Shown here: positions 1 through 6,841 of the stretch, one piece after another
Numbering within the stretch: position 1 is the first letter of the stretch
How the letters are laid out: every line of letters begins with the position of its first letter
NCBI GenBank assembly: GCA_003524705.1
Contig: DQGV01000133.1
Span: forward strand, 1-12,512
Length of the DNA: 12,512 bases
Origin: Anaerolineae bacterium
Lineage (GTDB): Bacteria; Chloroflexota; Anaerolineae; Anaerolineales; Villigracilaceae
Direction: 5' to 3'
Program-made: the position numbers and the translations under genes
Notes under the pieces: model-generated
The model's database searches: none
Told to the model about the DNA's origin: nothing
Seen by the model: the letters and a program-made list of their open reading frames with translations, nothing else

Positions 1-734
1 CATCATCACAGACGTTTACATTGGTAAGAGTAAATGAAGGTGATAGATTGGGTTGGGTTGGGATCACAGATGGAAAGAAGAAAGAAATTTTATTAGCCAC
101 AGCATCAGGCATGGCGATTCGCTTCAAAGAAGATGATGTTCGCCCGATGGGACTCGTCGCCGCTGGTGTGAATGCAATTAAGTTGGATGATAAAGATGAA
201 GCCATTGGCATGGAAATTTTGCCCGCCGATGGTGATTTGTTCTTCTTAACCAGTGACGGCAAAGCCAAACGTGTGGATGTAAAAGAATTTCCAGTGCAAG
301 GTCGTTATGGCAAAGGCGTAGTCGCATGGGATTTACCCAATAAAGTTTCGTTGGTTGGCTTGGTGAGTGGAAAAGCGAATCATGTCGCCACGATTCATTT
401 GAGCAAAGGCGCACCGAAATCTACAAGATTAGATGAAGCCAGTTTACGAAAACGCGCCGCCTCCAAAGGTGACTTGGTTGTGGAAGTAAAAGATGGTGCT
501 GTGATTACAGGTCTAGCAGTGGGTTGGGAGTTGGAAAGATATGTTGGCGTGCCGAAAGTGGAGAGTAAGAAGAAAGAGGAAAGAGGGAAAGTTGTAAAGA
601 AAGAAGGAAAGAAGAAAGAGAAGAAGGTTGTGAAAAAATCTACGCCGGTGAAGAAGAAAATTTCTAAGCCAGTTAAGAAGGCGAAGTCGAAACCTGTGAA
701 GAAGACGAAACCTGTAAAGAAGAAAAAGAAATAG
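1..734 (+). CDS. gyrA: DNA gyrase subunit A-like protein, C-terminal part (5' truncated), with lysine-rich tail
   Basis: This is the C-terminal DNA-wrapping beta-pinwheel domain of a type II topoisomerase A subunit. Its reading frame is open to the left edge, so the gene starts outside the window. Typical pinwheel-blade strings are visible: ATASGMAIRF followed by EDDVRPMG and GVNAI, then FFLTSDGKAKRV and GRYGKGVVAW. In GyrA this domain bends DNA around the enzyme so that ATP-driven strand passage introduces negative supercoils. After the last blade (near base 557) comes a tail of about 58 residues made mostly of Lys with Pro-Val-Lys-Lys units, resembling histone H1 or AlgP tails. It probably adds nonspecific DNA affinity. 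The gene ends just before a strong terminator. ParC (topoisomerase IV subunit A) cannot be excluded because the N-terminal part and the diagnostic GyrA box are not in view. Confidence 0.85.
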   Translation, partial: SSQTFTLVRVNEGDRLGWVGITDGKKKEILLATASGMAIRFKEDDVRPMGLVAAGVNAIKLDDKDEAIGMEILPADGDLFFLTSDGKAKRVDVKEFPVQGRYGKGVVAWDLPNKVSLVGLVSGKANHVATIHLSKGAPKSTRLDEASLRKRAASKGDLVVEVKDGAVITGLAVGWELERYVGVPKVESKKKEERGKVVKKEGKKKEKKVVKKSTPVKKKISKPVKKAKSKPVKKTKPVKKKKK

Positions 735-739
735 ATTTT

Positions 740-769
740 AAAAATACCTCTAAGATGAGAGGTATTTTT
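740..769. terminator. Bidirectional rho-independent terminator
   Basis: A perfect 12-bp stem (AAAAATACCTCT at 740-751 pairing with AGAGGTATTTTT at 758-769) encloses a six-base loop. The A/T arms give a U-run in both directions. It lies between the stop of the gyrA-like gene and the stop of the convergent TIR-S24 gene (which ends at 775), so it probably terminates both. Confidence 0.9.
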
Positions 770-774
770 ATTGT

Positions 775-1665
775 TTATCTAGCTTTTTTACGAATTACCA
801 TTACTACTTTGCCTCTGACTTCAATTTTCTCATTATTATTAACTTTGATAGGCTTAAATTCAGGATTTGCTGGCTGAAGTATGTATCCATCTTTTTCTTT
901 GAAAAAATATTTCAGTGTGACCTCTTTGCGATCAGATAACCATATCGCAGCCATCTCTCCATTTTTGACGCTTTCGGTAGGTTTCATAATTACAATATCG
1001 CCATCATTAATTAGAGCATCAATTAAACTACTGCCTTTAACCTTAAGAGCAAAAAGATCGTTTTTTTTCTCGCCGAGTGAAGTTGGAAATAGGTTTTGTG
1101 CAATTTCTATATTTTCTTTTTTATTTTCAGTCATTGTTGACGCTTCTAGCGATGCTGGCGTGCTAGAATCAATTATTCCTAGCATTGGAATTTTTGTCAT
1201 GCTTTGATTGTTTTTAGATGATATTTCATTTTCGTCAAAACGGATTTTTAAGTCATTCATACGAAGTTTTAGAGCTTCTTTTAATTTAGAGTAGCCATTT
1301 CTTTCAAACAAATCAACCCATTGAAAACGATTTATTCTATTTGGAACATCACAAACTTCTAATCGAGTAGGAATAATAAAACTAGTTCCTTCTGGTTTTT
1401 TATCTGCTTCGTCAAGTGCAAATTTAATTTCTTTTTGAATATACCCTTCTTTGTTAATAGAATCCATAGACAAACATACAACTACTATATCTGAACCCTT
1501 AACAGCTTTTTCTATTTCAAAAGCCCAATCTTGACCACCCATCAACTTTACTTCATCTAACCATACATCAAAACCATCATTGTGTAAGCGTTTGTAAAGC
1601 TTACGGACTTTAAATTTGTCATCTTTAGAATGGCAAAGAAAGACTTTAAGTTTACGGTTTTCCAT
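775..1665 (-). CDS. TIR domain fused to a LexA/S24-type self-cleaving peptidase domain
   Basis: This 296-residue protein has two parts. Residues 5-135 form a TIR domain: KVFLCHSKDD at the first strand, then DGFDVWLDE, SDIVVVCLS, and QKEI with E79 at the position of the catalytic Glu of NAD-cleaving TIR enzymes such as SARM1. Residues 158-296 match the LexA/UmuD S24 fold: IPMLG near the cleavage loop, VKGSS with S213 as nucleophile in place of LexA Ser119, GDIVIM, and EVTLK with K252 as the general base. The LexA cleavage pair Ala-Gly is replaced by S167-S168. No helix-turn-helix is seen, so this is not a conventional repressor. Sampled lines are 25-30% G+C against 37-45% in the P450 and cyclase genes, which suggests transfer. 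The gene stands alone, divergent from the P450. A possible role is a stress- or phage-triggered NAD hydrolase controlled by self-cleavage. That role is inferred, whereas the domain calls are firm. Confidence 0.85.
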   Translation of the reverse strand: MENRKLKVFLCHSKDDKFKVRKLYKRLHNDGFDVWLDEVKLMGGQDWAFEIEKAVKGSDIVVVCLSMDSINKEGYIQKEIKFALDEADKKPEGTSFIIPTRLEVCDVPNRINRFQWVDLFERNGYSKLKEALKLRMNDLKIRFDENEISSKNNQSMTKIPMLGIIDSSTPASLEASTMTENKKENIEIAQNLFPTSLGEKKNDLFALKVKGSSLIDALINDGDIVIMKPTESVKNGEMAAIWLSDRKEVTLKYFFKEKDGYILQPANPEFKPIKVNNNEKIEVRGKVVMVIRKKAR

Positions 1666-1701
1666 ATACTCTATTTTACCAATCTTAAGTAGCCCTCCCG
1701 C

Positions 1702-1716
1702 TTTACAATTTGTAAA
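1702..1716. repeat. Short palindrome in TIR/P450 divergent intergenic region
   Basis: TTTACAA and TTGTAAA flank a single central T, forming a 15-base inverted repeat. It lies about 37 bases upstream of the TIR-S24 start and about 30 bases upstream of the P450 -10 box. It resembles the palindromes at 8564 and 8590, although its centre is one base shorter. It could be an operator for either divergent gene, but A/T-rich palindromes of this size also arise by chance. Confidence 0.45.
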
Positions 1717-1745
1717 TCTTCAAACCTATATTCCCATAATGATTT

Positions 1746-1751
1746 TATAAT
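1746..1751 (+). promoter_or_regulatory. Putative -10 box for the P450 gene
   Basis: A consensus TATAAT sits 29 bases upstream of the P450 ATG. This leaves room for a transcript start near 1758 and a short leader with a GGAG ribosome-binding site at about 1769-1772. No convincing -35 hexamer lies 16-18 bases upstream, so the promoter may need an activator. Confidence 0.4.
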
Positions 1752-1780
1752 ATCCTCATCATCAACGCGGAGAAAACATT

Positions 1781-3247
1781 ATGGCAAAAGAGATAAAAGA
1801 TGTACCGGGCTTAGAACCGAAACCAATCATTGGTTGGCTGGGCAATGTAGCAGGCATGTTCTCTGACCCGCTTACTGCGCTCACTGATTTGCATCAAAAA
1901 TATGGGGATGTGCTCACAATCTCGCGCGGTGGCAATCCACATTTATTTTTTGCAGGTCCCGGTAAACATCACACCTTGTTTGTGTTTGGCTCGCAATACA
2001 ATCATCAACTCATGTCAAATTCAGATGTTTTTCATTCAGGTTCAATCTTAAGTACCTTGTTCCCGTATGGAGAAGTAGATACTCGGCGACGAGTCCTGCA
2101 AAAGTTAAGCATCGGCTTGTTTGGATTAAATGGCGAGATTCACCGTCGTCAGAGGCGTTTAATCATGCCCGCGTTTCATAAGCAACGACTCAACGTCTAT
2201 TGTGATGATATTGTGCGGATTACAAATCAAAAATTAGATAATTGGAAAGTTGGCGAACAAATTGATGTTTGGCGCGAGATGATGAACCTAACATTACAAA
2301 TTGTGGCGCAATGTTTATTTGGTTTGAATGCGCTCAAAGAAAGCCAAGCATTTGGTGAATTGATTCAAACATGGATAAAGTTAGCAGTCTCGCCCGGCGT
2401 TTTGTTATTTCAATCTGATATTCCCGGCTTGCCGTATCATCGTTTTGTAAATATTTCACATGAATTAGATTCTATTGTTCGAGAAATTATCAATCAAAAT
2501 CGCCCCACATCTTCTAACAACCCAGACATACTTTCGCTAATGATTTCTGCCAAAGATGAAAATGGGAAGCCTGCATTTACAGATGATGAAATTGTTGGGC
2601 ATAGTGCTATCTTTTTTACAGCGGGACACGAAACCAGTTCGAACGCTTTAGCATGGACTTTCTTTTTATTATCGCAACATCCGCATGTGATGGAAAAACT
2701 GCGCCTCGAAATTGACCGTGTACTTGGTTCTGCTTCCCCAAGCATTGACCACCTCAAACACATGCCCTACTTAGACGCTATCGTGAAAGAAAGTTTACGC
2801 TTAATGCCGCCTGCGCCTTTAAGTGCACGTATGGTTGCACAACCTGTTGAAGTTGGTGGGTATCAATTACCCGTTGGCACAGAAGTTGTCTTCAGCGCTT
2901 TTCATACCCATCGTGATGCTTCTATCTATGAAAACCCGAATCAATTTATCCCCGAACGTTGGGAGAAGATTAATCCAACAGCGTATGAATACATTCCATT
3001 TAGTACTGGGATTCGTTCTTGTGTTGGTATGCCATTAGCATTGATGGAAATTCCAATTATTCTTGCAATGGTCTTTCAAAAATTTCGCCTTGAATTATCT
3101 GCAAATGTGATTCCACATATTGGTCTGACCATGTCACCTAAACATGGAATGCCAATGATGATTCAACCCAAAGACGGCAATTACAACGCAGGCGTTGGCA
3201 AAGTAAAAGGAACGATTCACAAATATATAGATTTACAATCTAAATAA
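1781..3247 (+). CDS. Cytochrome P450 monooxygenase
   Basis: This 488-residue soluble P450 has no N-terminal membrane anchor. All signature elements are intact. The I-helix oxygen-activation motif AGHETS is at 281-286. The K-helix ExxR is E337-S-L-R340, in KESLRL. PERW is at 391-394. The heme-binding loop FSTGIRSCVG is at 407-416, with C414 as the axial thiolate. The C-helix segment HRRQRRLIMPAFH is also typical. The protein resembles bacterial family members related to eukaryotic-type class E P450s. It would insert one oxygen atom from O2 into a hydrophobic substrate using electrons from a ferredoxin or flavodoxin system; no reductase gene is in the window. It converges on the diterpene operon with only 32 bases between stop codons, so oxidation of the diterpene product is an attractive guess, but co-regulation is not shown. 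GGAG lies about eight bases before the ATG. Confidence 0.95.
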   Translation: MAKEIKDVPGLEPKPIIGWLGNVAGMFSDPLTALTDLHQKYGDVLTISRGGNPHLFFAGPGKHHTLFVFGSQYNHQLMSNSDVFHSGSILSTLFPYGEVDTRRRVLQKLSIGLFGLNGEIHRRQRRLIMPAFHKQRLNVYCDDIVRITNQKLDNWKVGEQIDVWREMMNLTLQIVAQCLFGLNALKESQAFGELIQTWIKLAVSPGVLLFQSDIPGLPYHRFVNISHELDSIVREIINQNRPTSSNNPDILSLMISAKDENGKPAFTDDEIVGHSAIFFTAGHETSSNALAWTFFLLSQHPHVMEKLRLEIDRVLGSASPSIDHLKHMPYLDAIVKESLRLMPPAPLSARMVAQPVEVGGYQLPVGTEVVFSAFHTHRDASIYENPNQFIPERWEKINPTAYEYIPFSTGIRSCVGMPLALMEIPIILAMVFQKFRLELSANVIPHIGLTMSPKHGMPMMIQPKDGNYNAGVGKVKGTIHKYIDLQSK

Positions 3248-3279
3248 AACAATCTTCACAATGGTGAGTTAAGTCTATA

Positions 3280-3642
3280 TCAAATATTTAAAAATCTTGC
3301 AGTAAGGTCTCGCAATTGTGCAAATGAAATGGGCTTTACCAACACAATGCTTGCCATGTTTCGATAAAACTCCGCTTGCACATTATCCGCAGTGGTGATG
3401 ATAATACGAGAATTTTTTAATTTATCGTTGGCATGAATTTGCTTTAACAAATCTGCGCCATTGACGTGTGGCAAGTGCATATCAAGCAAAATAATTTTCG
3501 GCACCACTTGAGTCAAACGTTCTTGGGCAACTTTGCCATCCAAAATCGCTTCCACATGATAGCCAGCCGCTTGAAGCGCGTTTGAAAAAATATCCGAGAG
3601 GTCTTCATCATCTTCAATTAACAATGCTAAATTTTCTATCAT
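3280..3642 (-). CDS. Single-domain (CheY-like) response regulator
   Basis: At 120 residues this is a receiver domain with no output domain. The acidic pocket is D11-D12, the phospho-acceptor is D54 in LLDMHLP, the switch Thr is T84, and the conserved Lys is K103 in LVKPIS. Its ATG overlaps the kinase stop codon by one base (TAATG), preceded by AAAGG, so translation is coupled and the upstream kinase is the probable partner. Without a DNA-binding or enzymatic output it must act through protein contacts, as a phosphorelay intermediate, or as a phosphate sink. It is the last gene of the minus-strand operon. Confidence 0.93.
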   Translation of the reverse strand: MIENLALLIEDDEDLSDIFSNALQAAGYHVEAILDGKVAQERLTQVVPKIILLDMHLPHVNGADLLKQIHANDKLKNSRIIITTADNVQAEFYRNMASIVLVKPISFAQLRDLTARFLNI

Positions 3643-5345
3643 TATGCACCTTTCATTTCTTTGAGTAGGGGTAACACCACAGTAAACGTACTACCTTTTC
3701 CAATTCCACTTGTCACTTGAATTTCACCATTCATCAATTCAACCAACTGCTTGACGATAGATAAACCTAAACCAATTCCGCCATATTGACGAGTGGTAAA
3801 TTCCAAATTATTTGCCTGACGAAACGCATCAAACACAAAGGGGAGTTCATTCTCAGCAATCCCGACGCCTGTATCTTTCACTTCAATCTTCCAATGCTCA
3901 TCGTCTGCACAATTCAAAGACACAGTAATTGAACCTATTTGTGTAAACTTAAGTGCATTGCCCGTCAGGTTAATTAAAATTTGTTGCAAACGTTGAGGGT
4001 CACCGACCAGTTCGCCCGGCATATCTGAGGCGATGTTTGTCACAAGTTCCAAGCCTTTATCTGTGACTGCTTTATCCATCGCAATGCGTAAATTTTCTAA
4101 AAGAGAAGCAGTTTGAATGACTTCTGGTTTAACAGATAATTTGCCCGCTCGAATTTGCGCTTCATTCAACAAATCACCGACCATGTTGAGCAAACGAGAA
4201 ACATTTACCATCACACGCTGAGTCACTGACAATTGTTTTTCATTCAACGGACCATGCACACCTTCTCGCAAAATTTCAGCATGACCCATAATGGCGTTCA
4301 GTGGTGTTCTCAATTCATGCGAAACAACCGCCACAAAGTTATCTTTCATTTTTTCAATTTGTGTTTCTTGAGTAATATCACGGAACACGGCTACAGAACC
4401 AATCGTCTCTTGTGTTTGTGAATCGTGCACATCTGCTACGCTAGCGGAAAGCACTTTATCGCCCCACTCCACACGCGGATTAATTTCAGAATGTTCTGAT
4501 TTTTGAATCAAGTCTTTGATTGATTGCTGACTCTTGTGCGGAATATTTTTTACTTGAACAAAATTATCCAACGAAATCCCTTGCAATGTTTGAACAGGAA
4601 TTTCAGTAATTTGACTCAAGGCTGGGTTTGCCAATGTTGCCACATGTTGTTTGTCAAACACAATCACGCCATCAGCAATAGAATTAAGAATGGCTTGGTT
4701 ACGACCTGATTCAATGCGTTCGCGGGTTAAGGCATCTGCTAGTTCGTTGGTTCGCTCAATTACGATTTGGTCAAGGTCAGCATTGATGGTTCTCAAATCT
4801 CTTAATGCCGCTTGCAAACCACTGGATGACATCCAAGAAATTAAGGCAATTAGAAAATAGCTTAACATGGCAGTCACATTTGGTGATTCGTTGATGGAAA
4901 TGGCTAAGAGAGAAATAATGATGGAACTTACTGCCGCAAATATAAAAGTGGAGTACGCCTGCAAGATTAAACTTGCCATCACAATCGGAATCATAAACAC
5001 GAATAATGAACGTCCGATGGCAATTTGCTCAGGTGTGTCACTAAAGCTAACTACCAGCATAACAACGCCGAGGAAAATATAAGACGATACATTTCCTTCG
5101 CGCACGCGATTTAGCCAATAAATGCCCGTCATGCTAAGGAGCATGAAAATACTAGCCAGACCGATAAAAAGATTATCTTGCGGGTCAATATTGTTTAAAT
5201 TGAAAAGCGAGATAGGAATCTGAATAATTAACAACACCGCCATTCCTAGAATGATGATGTTGAGGTTTCTCCTACGGCGTTGGTCGTCTGGGTCAGACGA
5301 TGAAACTTCGATGAAGTTTTGAATCCAAGCGTTTATTTTTTTCAA
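3642..5345 (-). CDS. Membrane sensor histidine kinase with PAS domain
   Basis: The 567 residues read as follows. A short cytoplasmic N-terminus (1-28) is rich in Asp/Arg. About six hydrophobic segments span 29-173. A helical linker covers 176-215, and a PAS domain about 215-325 (ILNSIADGVIVFD, then GSVAVFRDIT). The HisKA dimerisation domain has the H-box SHELRTPLN with phospho-acceptor H343. The HATPase domain has N-box N463 in NLTGNALKFT, G1 DTGVG at 491-495 and G2 GGIGLGLS at 522-529. The kinase is complete and probably active. The best start is TTG at 5345, overlapping the cyclase stop in a TTGA arrangement with GGAAAA upstream; this implies translational coupling to the terpene cyclase. 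The signal is unknown. A multi-pass membrane region without a large extracellular loop suits sensing of a membrane property or lipophilic ligand, which is inference. Confidence 0.93.
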   Translation of the reverse strand: MKKINAWIQNFIEVSSSDPDDQRRRRNLNIIILGMAVLLIIQIPISLFNLNNIDPQDNLFIGLASIFMLLSMTGIYWLNRVREGNVSSYIFLGVVMLVVSFSDTPEQIAIGRSLFVFMIPIVMASLILQAYSTFIFAAVSSIIISLLAISINESPNVTAMLSYFLIALISWMSSSGLQAALRDLRTINADLDQIVIERTNELADALTRERIESGRNQAILNSIADGVIVFDKQHVATLANPALSQITEIPVQTLQGISLDNFVQVKNIPHKSQQSIKDLIQKSEHSEINPRVEWGDKVLSASVADVHDSQTQETIGSVAVFRDITQETQIEKMKDNFVAVVSHELRTPLNAIMGHAEILREGVHGPLNEKQLSVTQRVMVNVSRLLNMVGDLLNEAQIRAGKLSVKPEVIQTASLLENLRIAMDKAVTDKGLELVTNIASDMPGELVGDPQRLQQILINLTGNALKFTQIGSITVSLNCADDEHWKIEVKDTGVGIAENELPFVFDAFRQANNLEFTTRQYGGIGLGLSIVKQLVELMNGEIQVTSGIGKGSTFTVVLPLLKEMKGA

Positions 5346-6814
5346 AATTGTTTTCCGAGCGTTAAAGCACTCGCCACAGCAGATTGAATCACAATTTGCG
5401 GGCTATACAAACACTTCCCAATCCATAACGGCGGATAGGGTTTATCTGCATTTGCCTCTAGCCACTCGACTCCTTTCTTGAGGATGTTGCCCTCAATTTT
5501 ACTGCCGCTTTGATTCCAAACCCATAACGCTTGCATTGCATAAGCGGTTTCCTCAGCTGTAGGCATGTAGGTTCCCCACGCGCCATTGGCATGTTGGGTA
5601 GAAAGAAGCCAATCTACCGAATCGCTGACTAAATCATTATCATACCCAGCACAGGCAATGATGGCATGACAAGTTGTGTAATATGGCGAGGAATGCCATT
5701 TATCTAACCAAAATTTGCTATTGCCTTTCACTCGTTTCAAAAAGCCCAATGCTTTTTGCACAGAGGGATGTTTGCTTTCGTAGCCTGCTTGGCGTAAAGC
5801 ACCTACCACATGAATATTTGCACTAATGGATGTATTCGCTTCTAGTGGATAACATCTGAAATATTCTTCTTCTTCATACCCTAAAATACTTTCAACATCT
5901 TTTTTATAACCATATTGATAAAGCGTATCGAATACCAAACTGGTCATGTCACTATCTTTGACGGAATATTGCGTGGCGAATCCAATGCCGAGGTTGGGAA
6001 TCCATGCCTCCGCAAGTGTATCAAGCAGACCCGTAATGCGAGGCGTGGCTTCAAAATTAGGAATTAGTTTCAGGTTCCATAACGTCCAAGAAATTTCAAA
6101 GGCATCAAACGAAGCAACGTTTGGAAAGCCACCATCTTCTTTAACATTGTTCGTTAAATAATCAAAGGCGCGTTGATTGTTTTGATTGACATACAAAGAA
6201 TAATAAGCAGTGGCTGATGGGCTGTGACCAATTGAACCATTTGGTTCTTGCAAGTTTTCAATGTCAAGCATATGCAAGCCATCTTCACCGGCAATTTCAG
6301 CCGAGAATGCCATTGTAGTTTTTCTGTTAATTAAACTTCCTTTGATTTTAGAAAGTTTCAATGCACGTAATTCAGCTAACGAATTTAAGATTTTATCTCC
6401 GTGTTGCTTGATGATGCCCAATGCTTGCGCCTCTGCGACTAAGGTCGGAATGATCATTTCAAACCCAATCGTTACTTTGTTGGAATCATTTAACACATCT
6501 TTGGTAACGCCATTAACGATATTTTCTAAAGCCTTAACTCCACGTTCAATTTGAAGTTTGCTTTTTGCGGGGTCATATTTTTTTAACGCAATCATGGCTG
6601 ATAAAGTTGAAATGACTCTATCGTAATAGTTGATTGGATATTCTGCACCCCAAGAGCCATCTGGTAATTGATGCGTGTTTAACCAATCTAATGCGCCTTC
6701 TGCAATGGCAGGTGCTACATCAGATAATCTTGCACCCCAAGCAGTATCATACGCTGTGCTGGGCATTTTGCCCGGTCCGATATTTTCGATGAGGTTGTTG
6801 ATGATGGTGTTCAT
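5342..6814 (-). CDS. Class II diterpene cyclase (Rv3377c / tuberculosinyl-PP synthase-like)
   Basis: This 490-residue protein closely resembles, from memory of the sequence, M. tuberculosis Rv3377c (about 501 residues) along its whole length. Shared strings include STAYDTAW (19-26), LPDGSWGAE (50-58), DKWH followed by YYTT (371-381), a second G-A-W-G QW-type motif (411-414), TAEETAY (419-425), and PPLWIGK close to the end. Enzymes of this family protonate geranylgeranyl diphosphate and cyclise it to a bicyclic labdane, halimane or clerodane diphosphate, keeping the diphosphate. The general-acid motif is D287-S-D289-M290-T291. The catalytic middle Asp is present, but the third position is Met rather than Thr (DxDTT type) or Asp (DxDD type). 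The C-terminal class I DDxxD motif is absent, so a partner enzyme is needed; the adjacent Rv3378c-like gene supplies it. The exact skeleton cannot be told from sequence. Confidence 0.92.
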   Translation of the reverse strand: MNTIINNLIENIGPGKMPSTAYDTAWGARLSDVAPAIAEGALDWLNTHQLPDGSWGAEYPINYYDRVISTLSAMIALKKYDPAKSKLQIERGVKALENIVNGVTKDVLNDSNKVTIGFEMIIPTLVAEAQALGIIKQHGDKILNSLAELRALKLSKIKGSLINRKTTMAFSAEIAGEDGLHMLDIENLQEPNGSIGHSPSATAYYSLYVNQNNQRAFDYLTNNVKEDGGFPNVASFDAFEISWTLWNLKLIPNFEATPRITGLLDTLAEAWIPNLGIGFATQYSVKDSDMTSLVFDTLYQYGYKKDVESILGYEEEEYFRCYPLEANTSISANIHVVGALRQAGYESKHPSVQKALGFLKRVKGNSKFWLDKWHSSPYYTTCHAIIACAGYDNDLVSDSVDWLLSTQHANGAWGTYMPTAEETAYAMQALWVWNQSGSKIEGNILKKGVEWLEANADKPYPPLWIGKCLYSPQIVIQSAVASALTLGKQF

Positions 6815-6841
6815 ATTTTTTTCTTTCTTCTATGATGTGAG

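Noticed and set aside
640..730. Tandem DNA repeat encoding P-V-K-K units as a possible mobile or CRISPR-like repeat
   Set aside because: The repetition is at protein level in a low-complexity tail; unit lengths and spacing are irregular.
881..1207. Open frame of 108 codons on the + strand inside the TIR-S24 gene
   Set aside because: It is antisense to a well-supported protein, has no ribosome-binding site and no recognisable features.
775..1665. Calling the TIR-S24 protein a LexA-type repressor
   Set aside because: There is no helix-turn-helix; the N-terminal domain is clearly TIR.
3248..3279. Terminator between the P450 and the response regulator
   Set aside because: Only a 4-bp TCAC/GTGA stem is visible with no T-run on either strand.
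3280..5345. A complete transcription-regulating two-component system controlling the operon directly
   Set aside because: The response regulator has no DNA-binding domain, so direct promoter control cannot be claimed.
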